The notes beneath the pieces are model-generated. The model was not told the origin of the DNA. It did no database searches and saw only the letters and a list, made by a program, of their open reading frames with translations. Source: an uncultured Lachnospiraceae bacterium (lineage in GTDB: Bacteria > Bacillota > Clostridia > Lachnospirales > Lachnospiraceae). Taken from it: DNA of 64,000 nt. A program made the translations under genes and the position numbers. Where the stretch lies: positions 51,802 through 115,801 of the forward strand of contig CAJTNC010000008.1 in the NCBI GenBank assembly GCA_910577955.1, read 5' to 3'. This document shows, in pieces, positions 25,875 to 35,685 of the stretch (positions within the stretch are counted from its first letter, which is position 1; every line of letters starts with the position of its first letter).

Positions 25875-28820
25875 ATGAAAGAGCAAAATAAAACATGGCA
25901 GTCGATGCTGTATGTGTTTCTTTTTCTGATAGCGGTACTTGTTCTGTTTAATGTTTATACGACGCAGAATAAGGCGAGGATTCAGGAACAGAACAGGATC
26001 TACGCTGAGGACTGTGCGAGACAGATGGCGGAACGGGTGGAGAGCGAGTTTGACAATGCGCTGCGGCGGATTCAAAACAGCGCCCATCTGATAAGTATAG
26101 GAGGCAGCGGTGCTGAGGTCGATGCGCGCCTGCTGCAGGAGATGGAAGGAAATACATCTTTTGATGCCATTCGATTTACTAATACAGAGGGTATCAGTCT
26201 GGGTTCAGACGGGAAAACGAGCGACAGCAGCGACAGAGACTATTTCGTCAAAGGCATGCGCGGGGAGAGCGGGGTTGAGACAGTGAGAGAGTCGAGACCT
26301 ACGGGGGAAACCATGATGATTTTCTATTCTCCCGCGTACAAAGATGAAAAGATCACGGGTATGTTTTTGGGGATGTATCTTGCCGAGGCGTATCTGCGGG
26401 ATATGCTTTCTACCACATATTTCGGCGAGAATGCGAATGTGTTCCTCTGCACGCAGGAGGGGGAGATGATCGCCAGTTCGGAAGGCGTTTTCCGCAGTGC
26501 AGATCTGTTAAAGACATTGACGGAAGAGGGCGTGATCGATGAAAAGACTGCTGAAGCGGCGCGGACCGTGTTCAGGGATGGCGGCGAGATTGCGCTGATA
26601 TGCGAGGAAGGGTGCAAGACGGACAATCTATGCGTGATAGATCTGCCGGGACATGACTATGTGCTTGTACAGGTATTTCCGAAAGATATCACACAGTCTA
26701 TGGTGAAGCGGGCCAATAGGGCAGGGATCATACTGGAGATTTGTCTGCTTGTTCTGTTTGCAATCTATATTGTTTTTCTGGTGATGCGCGCGAGAAGAAG
26801 GCGCAGGGAACTGGAGGCTGAGAATAAGTTTATCGGTGATGTGCTTCGAGGTGTGAATATTCTGTTTTCTTCCCGCTATCTGGTGGCTAATCTGGAAACC
26901 GACAGTTATGCCTATCTGTCGGGGGCAGAGGCTGTCAGCAGCAGGGTACAGGGTGTATACAGTGAGATCATGAAGGTGCAGGAGGCGGATATCATAGGGG
27001 AGGAAGAGAAAGAGGCCTTCCGCGATTTTTCAGGAATCGAAAGGCTTCGGGAAAATATGAGGACGGAGGATTTTCTTGTTCATGAATGCCACGTTTCCCG
27101 TCAGGGAAAGGAAGAATGGGAAAACCTGATTGCGATATGTTTAGAGCGCAAAGACGGGATACCCGTCAGAGTGCTGTATGTCCGCCAAAACGTTACGGAG
27201 CAGGTTAAAAAGCAGAGGGAACAGACCAGAGTTCTGCAGGATGCTCTGATGCAGGCACAGCATGCCAATCAGGCAAAGACCACGTTCCTGTCAAATATGA
27301 GTCACGATATCCGGACGCCGATGAACGCTATTATCGGTTTTGCAACCATTGCGGCCAGCCATATGGATCGGGCGGATCAGGTGCGGGACTGCCTGCAGAA
27401 GATACTTTCATCCAGCAATCATTTGCTGGGGCTGATCAACGATATTTTGGACATGAGCCGCATCGAGAGCGGGAAACTGCAGATCCATAATCAGGAGTGC
27501 AATATTCCGGAACTGATGCACAATCTGGTAAACATCATACAGCCGCAGGTAAAGGCCAAGCAGCTGGAAATGTTCATTGATACGTTTGAAGTGGTGAACG
27601 AGGATGTGATCGCGGATCCGTTAAAATTGAATCAGATTTTCATAAATCTGATGGGAAATGCCGTTAAATATACGCCTGCGGGCGGGACGGTGAGTTTCCA
27701 GATCATGCAGCATACTACCTTTAAGCACGGGTGGGGGGATTATGTTTTTGTTGTGAAAGACAACGGGATCGGCATGTCGAAGGAGTTTGTGGAGCACATT
27801 TTTAAGCCTTTTGAGCGGGAGACGACCGCCACAAGAAGCGGCATACAAGGCGCGGGTCTCGGGATGGCCATCACGAAAAACATTATCGATATGATGGGCG
27901 GAGTAATCACGGTTGAGAGCCAAGTGGGAAAGGGGAGCATCTTTACGGTAAGACTTCCGCTGCAGCTTCAGGATGTGGAAAAGAATGCGGAGCAGATCAG
28001 GGAACTGGAAGGACTGCGTTCTCTGGTGGTGGACGACGATTTCAATGTCTGCGACAGCGTGAGCAAGATGATGCGAAGCATCGGACTGCATGCGGAGTGG
28101 ACTACATCCGGCAGAGATGCGGTGTACCGTGCGAAATCTGCCTATGAGGAAGGGCTTCCGTATCATACTTATATTGTCGACTGGCAGATGCCGGAGATGA
28201 GCGGCGTTGAGACCGCGAAAAGAATCCGCAGTGTAGTGGGAGAGGATGCGCCTATTATTATTCTTACCGCCTACGATTGGGCGGATATCGAGGAGGAGGC
28301 GAAAGAGGCGGGCATCACCGCGTTCTGTGCGAAACCTCTGTTCATGTCCGATCTGAAGTCGGCGCTGTTGGCGGCGAACCGCGCCGGAGAGCAGGAAAGC
28401 GAGGAGGATCAGGCGGTTTGGAAGAAGGTTGATTTCGGCGGGAAGAGACTGCTCTTGGTGGAGGATAACGAACTGAACAGAGAGATTGCCGAGATCATTC
28501 TGGAGGAGGCCGGTTTTGTGGTGGAATCAGCGCCTGATGGAACCGATGCGGTGACCATGGTAGAAGACTCTGCGGAAGGTTATTATGATGCGGTGCTGAT
28601 GGATGTGCAGATGCCGGTGATGAACGGCTACGAGGCGACGAAAGCTATCAGAGCTATGAGACGCAAGGATGTGGAGGCGCTGCCCATTATTGCCATGACC
28701 GCAAATGCTATGGAAGAAGACAAGGAGGTGGCGCTCAAGAGCGGCATGAACGCCCATATAGCAAAACCGTTGGATGTGGAACTGTTGATGAACGTGCTGC
28801 GTCAGTTTTTACATTCGTGA
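25875..28820 (+). CDS. Hybrid sensor histidine kinase with two receiver domains
   Basis: 981 residues from ATG 25875; an upstream in-frame ATG at 25797 cannot be excluded because neither start has a strong ribosome site. Order: TM1 (MLYVFLFLIAVLVLFNVY), extracellular Cache-like sensor (about 30-290), TM2 (ILEICLLVLFAIYIVFLVM), a PAS-like linker, HisKA with FLSNMSHDIRTPMNAIIGF, HATPase (NQIFINLMGNAVKYTP, DNGIGMS, GAGLGMAI), then two receivers. Receiver 1 has VDDD and IVDWQMPEMSG, receiver 2 has VEDN and LMDVQMPVMNGYEA. A phosphorelay sensor for an external small molecule. No separate response regulator is next to it, so output is through an unlinked partner. Confidence 0.9.
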   Translation: MKEQNKTWQSMLYVFLFLIAVLVLFNVYTTQNKARIQEQNRIYAEDCARQMAERVESEFDNALRRIQNSAHLISIGGSGAEVDARLLQEMEGNTSFDAIRFTNTEGISLGSDGKTSDSSDRDYFVKGMRGESGVETVRESRPTGETMMIFYSPAYKDEKITGMFLGMYLAEAYLRDMLSTTYFGENANVFLCTQEGEMIASSEGVFRSADLLKTLTEEGVIDEKTAEAARTVFRDGGEIALICEEGCKTDNLCVIDLPGHDYVLVQVFPKDITQSMVKRANRAGIILEICLLVLFAIYIVFLVMRARRRRRELEAENKFIGDVLRGVNILFSSRYLVANLETDSYAYLSGAEAVSSRVQGVYSEIMKVQEADIIGEEEKEAFRDFSGIERLRENMRTEDFLVHECHVSRQGKEEWENLIAICLERKDGIPVRVLYVRQNVTEQVKKQREQTRVLQDALMQAQHANQAKTTFLSNMSHDIRTPMNAIIGFATIAASHMDRADQVRDCLQKILSSSNHLLGLINDILDMSRIESGKLQIHNQECNIPELMHNLVNIIQPQVKAKQLEMFIDTFEVVNEDVIADPLKLNQIFINLMGNAVKYTPAGGTVSFQIMQHTTFKHGWGDYVFVVKDNGIGMSKEFVEHIFKPFERETTATRSGIQGAGLGMAITKNIIDMMGGVITVESQVGKGSIFTVRLPLQLQDVEKNAEQIRELEGLRSLVVDDDFNVCDSVSKMMRSIGLHAEWTTSGRDAVYRAKSAYEEGLPYHTYIVDWQMPEMSGVETAKRIRSVVGEDAPIIILTAYDWADIEEEAKEAGITAFCAKPLFMSDLKSALLAANRAGEQESEEDQAVWKKVDFGGKRLLLVEDNELNREIAEIILEEAGFVVESAPDGTDAVTMVEDSAEGYYDAVLMDVQMPVMNGYEATKAIRAMRRKDVEALPIIAMTANAMEEDKEVALKSGMNAHIAKPLDVELLMNVLRQFLHS

Positions 28821-28884
28821 CGAAAAGGCGGCGGCTGTTTTGAAGCGATAAAGCATAAACTGCGGAAAAATCCGCTAAAACCCC

Positions 28885-28912
28885 TTGCATTTTAGAAAAA
28901 AAGTGTTATACT
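28885..28912 (+). promoter_or_regulatory. Promoter of the rimP-nusA-infB operon
   Basis: TTGCAT (28885-28890), 16-bp spacer, TATACT (28907-28912), 140 bp before rimP. Confidence 0.6.
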
Positions 28913-28939
28913 TGTTATGGAAATAAAGATTACAGTATG

Positions 28940-28967
28940 AAGAGTGGGCTTGCAAGTCCACTCTTTT
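28940..28967 (+). terminator. Terminator-like hairpin in the rimP leader
   Basis: 11-bp stem 28940-28950 with 28955-28965, loop TGCA, followed by a T stretch (28964-28967). It lies between the operon promoter and rimP, so it may act as an attenuator for the translation operon. Confidence 0.5.
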
Positions 28968-29052
28968 CATGTGTGAGGGCGGGGATCAGCAAAATGTGAT
29001 ACATATCTGTTTAAGGTGGTGTCGGCCCGGAAATCAGGACAGGGGGAAATGG

Positions 29053-29520
29053 ATGTCAAAACGAGAGGAATATGAAGCGAGGTTTGAGAAGATATTGCTT
29101 CCTATTACAGAAAACTGCGGCGTGGAAATCTACGATGTGGAGTATGTGAAGGAAGGGGGCGGATGGTATCTGCGGGCTTACATCGATAAGGCGGGCGGCG
29201 TGACCATAGAAGACTGCGAAAAGGTGAGCAGAGCGGTATCCGATATCATGGATAAAGAGGACTTTATCGAGGATGCCTATATCTTGGAAGTGAGTTCTCC
29301 GGGGCTTGGCAGGGCGCTGAAAAAGGATAAGCATCTTGCAAAGAGTATTGGTGAGGAAGTGGAGATAAAAACCTATAAGCCGATAGAAAAGCAAAAAGAA
29401 TTTTCCGGTGTTCTTAAGGCTTTCGACGGGGAGAGCATCACGATAGAACCGGAAGGGGAAACGAGCATGAAATTTGCCAGAAGCGATGTTGCGCTTATCA
29501 GACTGGCGTTAGATTTTTAA
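29053..29520 (+). CDS. rimP: Ribosome maturation factor RimP
   Basis: 155 residues from ATG 29053 with AGGGGGA upstream; longer reading frames start without a site. RimP landmarks: ITENCGVEIYDVEYVKEGGGWYLRAYIDK, GGVTIEDCEKVSRAVSDIMD, and YILEVSSPGLGRALKK. It assists 30S subunit maturation in the cytoplasm. First gene of the nusA-infB operon, 17 bp before nusA, the usual firmicute order. Confidence 0.95.
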   Translation: MSKREEYEARFEKILLPITENCGVEIYDVEYVKEGGGWYLRAYIDKAGGVTIEDCEKVSRAVSDIMDKEDFIEDAYILEVSSPGLGRALKKDKHLAKSIGEEVEIKTYKPIEKQKEFSGVLKAFDGESITIEPEGETSMKFARSDVALIRLALDF

Positions 29521-29537
29521 ATCAGGAGGAAAGATCA

Positions 29538-30752
29538 ATGAACAGCGAATTATTAATGGCACTGGATATGCTGGAAAAGGAGAAGGAGATCAGCAAGGAG
29601 ATCCTGTTTGCAGCAATCGAGGATTCTCTGAAAGCGGCCTGTAAGGAGCATCTCAACAAGGAGTGTCCCGGCAGATACGAAAATGTGCTGGTGGAAGTGG
29701 ACAGAGAAACGGGAGATTTCCATTGCTCTTATGAGAGGGAAGTTGTGGAGACGGAGGATGACGTGGAGGATTACAGCCAGCAGATTTCTTTGGAAGAGGC
29801 TGTAAAGATCACCCCTCAGGCAGTGCCCGGCGATGTGCTGAGGACGGAGATAGATTCCGCAGAATTTGGCCGGATCGCCGCCCAGAGAGCGAAAAACGTT
29901 ATTTTGCAGAAAATCAGGGAAGAGGAGAAGAGCTCTGTTTACAATTTGTATAAAGATAAGATCGGGCAGGTAGTAACCGGTATTGTACAGCGCTATGTGG
30001 GCAACACGATCAATATCAACCTTGGAAAAGCCGATGCACAGCTTTCGGAGAAGGAGATTGTACCGGAGGAGAATTTACGTCTGACAGAACGTGTGAAAGT
30101 ATATATTTTGGGAGTTCCCGAGACAAAGAAAGGGTTTAAGATCTTAGTCAGCAGAACTCATGCAAATCTGGTCAGAAGGCTGTTTGAAGAGGAAGTGACG
30201 GAGATCGGGGACGGTACGGTAGAGATCGTAGGCGTGGCGAGAGAACCGGGCAGCAGAACAAAGATGGCGGTGCGCTCCAACGATCCGGATGTAGATCCCG
30301 TGGGCGCCTGCGTGGGACAGAGCGGCTCCCGTGTGGATGCGGTGGTAGCCGAACTCCGGAATGAGAAAATCGACATTGTGGAGTGGGATGAAAACCCCGG
30401 CAACTTTATCCAGAACGCATTATCTCCCGCGAAGATCGTGGCGGTGTTTGCGGATCCGGAGGAAAAGACGGCAAAAGTGGTGGTTCCGGATTACCAGCTC
30501 TCCCTTGCTATCGGTAAAGCCGGACAGAACGCAAGGCTTGCTGCAAAGCTGACGGGTTATAAGATTGATATCAAGTCAGAGACTCAGGCGAAAGACGCTC
30601 CCGGATTCCGATATGAGGATTATCTGGACGATGAGGAGTACGACGAGGACGATTACGACGGCGGGTATGCGCAGGAGACTTATGAAGAGGCATACGAAAT
30701 GACTGCGGAGGAAATGGCGGAGGAAGAAATTTCCGAAAGCGGGGAAGAATAA
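29538..30752 (+). CDS. nusA: Transcription termination/antitermination factor NusA
   Basis: 404 residues: N-terminal RNA-polymerase binding domain (MNSELLMALDMLEKEKEISKE), S1 (GQVVTGIVQRYVGNTININLG), then two KH domains (DPVGACVGQSGSRVDAVVAEL, LSLAIGKAGQNARLAAKLTGY). It ends in a highly acidic tail (from EDYLDDEEYDEDDY) with no C-terminal AR domains, as in Gram-positive NusA. Modulates pausing, termination and antitermination. GGAGG precedes the ATG. Confidence 0.97.
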   Translation: MNSELLMALDMLEKEKEISKEILFAAIEDSLKAACKEHLNKECPGRYENVLVEVDRETGDFHCSYEREVVETEDDVEDYSQQISLEEAVKITPQAVPGDVLRTEIDSAEFGRIAAQRAKNVILQKIREEEKSSVYNLYKDKIGQVVTGIVQRYVGNTININLGKADAQLSEKEIVPEENLRLTERVKVYILGVPETKKGFKILVSRTHANLVRRLFEEEVTEIGDGTVEIVGVAREPGSRTKMAVRSNDPDVDPVGACVGQSGSRVDAVVAELRNEKIDIVEWDENPGNFIQNALSPAKIVAVFADPEEKTAKVVVPDYQLSLAIGKAGQNARLAAKLTGYKIDIKSETQAKDAPGFRYEDYLDDEEYDEDDYDGGYAQETYEEAYEMTAEEMAEEEISESGEE

Positions 30753-30776
30753 AAAGGCAAAGAGGAAAAGCTTACA

Positions 30777-31049
30777 ATGACAAAGAAGATTCCCATGAGG
30801 CAGTGTATCGGCTGTGGTGAAATGAAGAGCAAAAAGGAGATGATGCGGATCCTGAAAACGTCGGAGGGCGAGATCATACTTGACGGCACCGGACGGAAAA
30901 ACGGGAGGGGAGCATATCTTTGTTTTTCAAAAGAATGCCTGCTAAGAGCTGTGAAAACGAAAGGTCTGGAACGTTCTTTTCAGATGAGGATCCGGCCGGA
31001 AGTGTACGAGAGACTGGAGAAGGAGTTTGAGGAAATAAATGATAGATAG
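30777..31049 (+). CDS. ylxR: YlxR (DUF448) RNA-binding protein
   Basis: 90 residues with the YlxR signature PMRQCIGCGEMKSKKEMMRI and DGTGRKNGRGAYLC. Small basic nucleic-acid binding protein always linked to nusA-infB; reported in B. subtilis as a nucleoid-associated regulator. Its last 11 bp overlap the next gene, so the two are coupled. Confidence 0.93.
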   Translation: MTKKIPMRQCIGCGEMKSKKEMMRILKTSEGEIILDGTGRKNGRGAYLCFSKECLLRAVKTKGLERSFQMRIRPEVYERLEKEFEEINDR

Positions 31050-31359
31050 AGTTTATTCCATGATCGGAATGGCAGGAAAAGCGGGGCATGCAGTCAGCGG
31101 TGAATTTTCTACGGAGAAAGCGATTAAATGCGGAAAGGCCTGTCTGGTCATTATAGCGTCGGATGCTTCCGAGAATACGAGGAAACACTTTTTTGATATG
31201 TGTGCCTACCGGAATATTCCGATTTGTATATATGGAAATAAGGAAGAATTAGGGCACGCCCTCGGAAAAGAGATGCGGGTGAATCTGGCCATCACGGATA
31301 GAGGGCTGGCGAATTCCATTCGGGAGCGGATAAAAGAGGCGGATGCAGAACTGAGATAG
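31039..31359 (+). CDS. ylxQ: L7Ae-family RNA-binding protein YlxQ
   Basis: 106 residues of the L7Ae/L30e fold: VYSMIGMAGKAGHAVSGEFSTEKAIKCGKACLVIIASDAS, then IPICIYGNKEELGHALGKE. It binds K-turn RNA and is a stable member of the nusA-infB operon. Begins inside ylxR (11-bp overlap); infB follows after 15 bp with GGAGG. Confidence 0.9.
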   Translation: MIDRVYSMIGMAGKAGHAVSGEFSTEKAIKCGKACLVIIASDASENTRKHFFDMCAYRNIPICIYGNKEELGHALGKEMRVNLAITDRGLANSIRERIKEADAELR

Positions 31360-31374
31360 GAGGGAGAGTAATAT

Positions 31375-34308
31375 ATGGCGAAAATGAAGGTACATGAACT
31401 TGCTAAAGAGTTAGGAATACAGAGTAAGGATATTATTACATACCTGAACGGTAAGGGTATGGAAGTAAAAGCGGCGCAAAGTTCCATCGAGGACGAGGCT
31501 ATCGCCCTTGTTAAGGGGCAGTTTAAAGGAGCGGATAGGTCTGCGGAAGCTTCGCAGCAGAGGTCTGTGCCGGAGCAAAAGACTCCGGATGAAAAGCGGG
31601 CGGAAAGCAGGCCGGCAGCAGAACAGCCAACAGGAGAGAGAAAGATGACGGAAGAGCCGGTCAAAAAGAAAAAGAAGATCATCATCATTAATAACTCCGG
31701 CAACAGTAAGATGCCCGGAGGAAGAAACGGCGACAGAAATGCTGACAGAGGCCAAAACAGAGATAACAGGGGCGGCAGAGACAACAGGGATATGAGACGG
31801 CCTGCCGGTCAGGGGCAGGGACGTCCTCAGGGGAACGGCGCCAGAACCGTATCTGCGGCGAATCCCTACAGGCCCTTGATCAAGCCGAGCGTAAAACCGC
31901 AGCCGGTGACCAATGATTTCGGGAACCGCAACCGTATGCAGGCGAACAACAGACCTGCGCCGAAACCGCAGCCTGTCGTGAGAGAAGAGGAAGTGCAGGC
32001 AGCAGCCGTTGAGAGCAGACCTGTGGAGGAGCGGGACAACAGAGAACTTCGGGAAAACAGAGACAGCAGAGACAGCAGGAGGAGCGAAGCGCCTCGTAAC
32101 AATAACGGAGAAAGACGCGGGGAACAGAGAAATGGCGAAAGACGGGAATTCCAAAACAGAGACCGTCAGGGCAGCAGACCCACTGCAGGCGGCAAAAACG
32201 AAGGCCGGAGAACTGAAGGCGGCAGCCGCCCGGGATTTCAGAATACTCAAAAGGGTCAAACTGGCGGCGGTACTGGCAATAGACCTTTCAATAATAATGG
32301 CCGCGGTACTAGACCGGATAGCAGAAACCAAGCTCCCGGAAAACGAGGCGGGCAGGGCAAAGGCTTTGTTATGGATACACCGGCAGCTTCGGCAGAAAAG
32401 AGACCGCAGGACGAAAAAAGGCGCGTAAATCAGGACAGAGATAAACGCAACAGAAAGGACATGATTTACGAGGAGGAAGAAAAAACTGCTCTGAAAAATA
32501 AGGCTGGACGCTTTATCAAACCGGAGAAGAAGGAAACTGTGGCAGAGGAGCAGATCAAAGTCATTGTCCTTCCGGAAAAACTGACGATCAAAGAACTTGC
32601 GGATAAGATGAAGATGCAGCCTTCCGTTATCATTAAAAAATTATTTTTGGCGGGGCAGATCGTGACATTAAATACGGAGGTGTCCTACGAGGAGGCGGAG
32701 AATATCGCCATCGAATATGAGATCATGTGTGAGAAGGAAGTTCAGGTGGATGTGATCGAAGAACTTCTGAAAGAGGACGAGGAGGATGCAGCTAAAATGG
32801 TGAAGCGTCCGCCTGTAGTCTGTGTTATGGGACACGTTGACCACGGTAAGACATCACTTCTTGATGCGATACGGAAAACAAATGTGACAGACAGAGAAGC
32901 CGGAGGTATCACACAGGCCATCGGTGCATATACTGTGAACATTAACAATTCAAAAATTACGTTTTTGGATACGCCGGGTCATGAGGCCTTTACGGCGATG
33001 CGTATGCGTGGTGCAAATGCTACGGATATCGCGATCCTTGTGGTTGCGGCGGACGACGGCGTGATGCCTCAGACCGTGGAAGCAATCAATCATGCGAAAG
33101 CGGCAGGCGTGGAAATTATCGTGGCGGTCAACAAGATCGATAAACCGGCGGCCAATGTGGAAAGGGTAAAACAGGAACTCATGGAATATGAGCTTGTACC
33201 CACAGACTGGGGCGGCAGCACAGAATTTGTGCAGGTATCCGCAAAGAGCGGAGACGGTGTTGAAGATCTTTTGGAAACAATATTGCTGACGGCAGAGATA
33301 TTGGAGCTGAAAGCAAATAAGAAGAGAAGAGCGAGAGGTCTTGTCATCGAGGCCGAACTTGACAAGGGGAGAGGCCCGGTAGCTACGATTCTGGTACAGA
33401 AAGGTACGTTAAAGATCGGAGACTTTGTTTCCGCAGGCGCAAGCTACGGTAAAGTCAGAGCGATGATCGATGATAAGGGAAAACGGGTCAAAGAAGCAGG
33501 GCCTTCCATGCCGGTGGAGATCCTCGGTCTTTCCGATGTGCCGACGGCGGGCGAAGTGTTCCTTGCCCATGAGAATGACAAAACGGCGAAGAACTATGCA
33601 GAGACCTATTTATCTCAGCACAAGGAGCAGATGTTGGCGGATACCAGAGTGCGCATGTCTCTGGACGATCTGTTCTCCCAGATCAAGGAGGGCGATCTGA
33701 AAGAGCTCAATCTCGTGGTGAAGGCGGATGTACAGGGATCCGTGGAGGCGGTAAAACAGAGCCTGTTAAAGCTCAGCAACGAGGAAGTGGTAGTAAAATG
33801 TATCCACGGCGGCGTGGGCGCGATCAACGAGTCCGACGTGTCGCTTGCTTCGGCCTCCAACGCTATTATCATCGGCTTTAACGTGAAGCCTGACGTTCAG
33901 GCGAAGGCTACCGCAGAGCGGGAAAAAGTGGATGTCAGACTGTATGACGTCATCTATAAGGCGATCGAGGATGTGGAGCACGCGATGAAGGGTATGCTTG
34001 CACCGGTTTACGAGGAGAAAGTCATCGGTCACGCTGAGGTACGTCAGATATTCAAGGCTTCGGCGGTGGGCAATATCGCCGGTTCCTATGTGCTGGACGG
34101 CGAATTTAAGCGCGACTGCAAGATCCGTATCACCCGTGAGGGCGAGCAGATCTACGAAGGAAAGCTTGCATCCTTAAAGAGATTTAAAGATGATGTGAAG
34201 GAAGTAAGGGCCGGTTATGAGTGCGGTCTTGTATTCGAGGACTATGACCAGATGAAAGAGCTGGATATCGTGGAAGCGTATATCATGGTGGAGGTTCCCA
34301 GAGAATGA
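31375..34308 (+). CDS. infB: Translation initiation factor IF-2
   Basis: 977 residues. IF2_N at the start ([22 protein letters not shown]), a long low-complexity linker (about 60-390) rich in Arg, Asn, Gly and Gln ([16 protein letters not shown]), a second IF2_N ([21 protein letters not shown]), then the GTPase ([31 protein letters not shown]), domain II and the C-terminal fMet-tRNA binding domain. It brings initiator tRNA to the 30S subunit. The ATGA at its end overlaps rbfA. Confidence 0.98.
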   Translation: MAKMKVHELAKELGIQSKDIITYLNGKGMEVKAAQSSIEDEAIALVKGQFKGADRSAEASQQRSVPEQKTPDEKRAESRPAAEQPTGERKMTEEPVKKKKKIIIINNSGNSKMPGGRNGDRNADRGQNRDNRGGRDNRDMRRPAGQGQGRPQGNGARTVSAANPYRPLIKPSVKPQPVTNDFGNRNRMQANNRPAPKPQPVVREEEVQAAAVESRPVEERDNRELRENRDSRDSRRSEAPRNNNGERRGEQRNGERREFQNRDRQGSRPTAGGKNEGRRTEGGSRPGFQNTQKGQTGGGTGNRPFNNNGRGTRPDSRNQAPGKRGGQGKGFVMDTPAASAEKRPQDEKRRVNQDRDKRNRKDMIYEEEEKTALKNKAGRFIKPEKKETVAEEQIKVIVLPEKLTIKELADKMKMQPSVIIKKLFLAGQIVTLNTEVSYEEAENIAIEYEIMCEKEVQVDVIEELLKEDEEDAAKMVKRPPVVCVMGHVDHGKTSLLDAIRKTNVTDREAGGITQAIGAYTVNINNSKITFLDTPGHEAFTAMRMRGANATDIAILVVAADDGVMPQTVEAINHAKAAGVEIIVAVNKIDKPAANVERVKQELMEYELVPTDWGGSTEFVQVSAKSGDGVEDLLETILLTAEILELKANKKRRARGLVIEAELDKGRGPVATILVQKGTLKIGDFVSAGASYGKVRAMIDDKGKRVKEAGPSMPVEILGLSDVPTAGEVFLAHENDKTAKNYAETYLSQHKEQMLADTRVRMSLDDLFSQIKEGDLKELNLVVKADVQGSVEAVKQSLLKLSNEEVVVKCIHGGVGAINESDVSLASASNAIIIGFNVKPDVQAKATAEREKVDVRLYDVIYKAIEDVEHAMKGMLAPVYEEKVIGHAEVRQIFKASAVGNIAGSYVLDGEFKRDCKIRITREGEQIYEGKLASLKRFKDDVKEVRAGYECGLVFEDYDQMKELDIVEAYIMVEVPRE

Positions 34309-34679
34309 GGAAAAACAGTTTGAAAAATACCCGGATCAACGGGGAAGTGCAGCGGGTGCTCGCAGAGATCATCCGCAGCGATATCAAAGATCCGCGGATA
34401 CATCCCATGACATCTGTTGTGGATGTATCGGTGGCTCCCGACTTAAAGACATGCAAGGCATGGATCAGTGTGCTGGGAGACGAGAGCGCGGTGGAAAGCA
34501 CGCTGGCGGGGCTTAAAAGCGCCGGCGGCTATATCAGAAAGGAACTGGCGAGGCAGATCAATCTGCGCAATACGCCGGAGATCACTTTTGTGATGGATCA
34601 GTCTATTGCCTACGGCGTTGACATGTCCAGAAAGATAGACGAAGTCATGGCGGAGGAAGCGCAGAGAAGGGGAGAGTAG
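34305..34679 (+). CDS. rbfA: Ribosome-binding factor A
   Basis: 124 residues. RbfA KH-type fold: [45 protein letters not shown], then the C-terminal [22 protein letters not shown]. It binds the 30S head for late 16S rRNA maturation. Starts 4 bp inside infB. Confidence 0.96.
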   Translation: MRKNSLKNTRINGEVQRVLAEIIRSDIKDPRIHPMTSVVDVSVAPDLKTCKAWISVLGDESAVESTLAGLKSAGGYIRKELARQINLRNTPEITFVMDQSIAYGVDMSRKIDEVMAEEAQRRGE

Positions 34680-34719
34680 AGATTATAAGAATTGATAATA
34701 AGAAGGGAATGGTTATGAT

Positions 34720-35685
34720 ATGAATATCAGGGAAATATGTAAGGATGCGCAAAGGATCGGGATCGGCGGGCATATCAGGCCGGACGGCGATTGCGTCGGC
34801 TCCTGTCTCGGACTTTTTCTGTATTTGAAAAAGCTGTTTCCTGAGAAAGAAGTGAAAGTTTTTCTGGAAAAACCGGCTGATATTTTTTCTTGTATCAGTG
34901 GCTTTGAGGAGATCACCGTACCGGAAAAGGCGGCTTCGGCAAAAGGAACATTCGATGTATTTTTTGCGGTGGACTGCGGCAAAGACCGGCTGGGAATGGC
35001 GGAAAAGCTGTTTGACGGAGCGAAAGTGACCGTCAATATAGATCATCACATCAGCAATGCGGACGGCACCGGAAATTATAATTATATTGATCCGGATGCC
35101 AGTTCCGCCAGTGAACTGGTGTATGAACTGGTGGAGGAGATGTTAGATGCGGATATAGCGGCGGCGCTGTACATCGGTATCGCACATGATACGGGCGTAT
35201 TCCGGTATTCCAGCACATCTCCTAAAACGATGCGGGCGGCAGCCAAGCTGATCAGTTTCGGGATTGATTTTTCCAGACTGATCGAAGAGACTTTTTATGA
35301 AAAAAGTTATGTGCAGAATCAGGTCATGGGACGGGCACTGTTGGAGAGCATCCTGATCATGGAGGGCAAGTGCGTCGTCAGCTATATTACCAGGAGAACT
35401 ATGGAGTTTTACAAAGTGACCGGCGCCGATCTGGAAGGGATCGTCAGTCAGCTCAAGCTCACAAAGGGCACGGAGTGCGCGGTGTTCATGTACGAGATCA
35501 GAAATCAGGAATATAAGGTAAGCCTGCGTTCCGGCGGAAAAGTGAATGTGGCGAAAGTGGCGGAGTTGTTTGGCGGCGGAGGCCATGTGCGGGCGGCGGG
35601 CTGTATGATGAACGGCACTTTCCATGACGTGATCAACAATTTGTCGGTACATATAGAAGAACAGTTGGAGGAGACAGGTGCTTAA
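34720..35685 (+). CDS. nrnA: Bifunctional oligoribonuclease/PAP phosphatase NrnA
   Basis: 321 residues, DHH-DHHA1. DHH motifs: GHIRPDGDCVGSCLGL, FFAVDCG, NIDHHISN, GIAHDTGVF; DHHA1 ends with GGGGHVRAAGCMM. Degrades nanoRNA and 3'-phosphoadenosine 5'-phosphate with Mn2+. Between rbfA and truB, the normal firmicute position. Its stop overlaps the truB GTG start by 8 bp. Confidence 0.94.
   Translation: MNIREICKDAQRIGIGGHIRPDGDCVGSCLGLFLYLKKLFPEKEVKVFLEKPADIFSCISGFEEITVPEKAASAKGTFDVFFAVDCGKDRLGMAEKLFDGAKVTVNIDHHISNADGTGNYNYIDPDASSASELVYELVEEMLDADIAAALYIGIAHDTGVFRYSSTSPKTMRAAAKLISFGIDFSRLIEETFYEKSYVQNQVMGRALLESILIMEGKCVVSYITRRTMEFYKVTGADLEGIVSQLKLTKGTECAVFMYEIRNQEYKVSLRSGGKVNVAKVAELFGGGGHVRAAGCMMNGTFHDVINNLSVHIEEQLEETGA

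Noticed and set aside
31411..32331. 306-codon minus-strand frame inside infB
   Set aside because: Shadow of the low-complexity IF-2 linker; composition is Ser/Leu/Arg-rich with no family.
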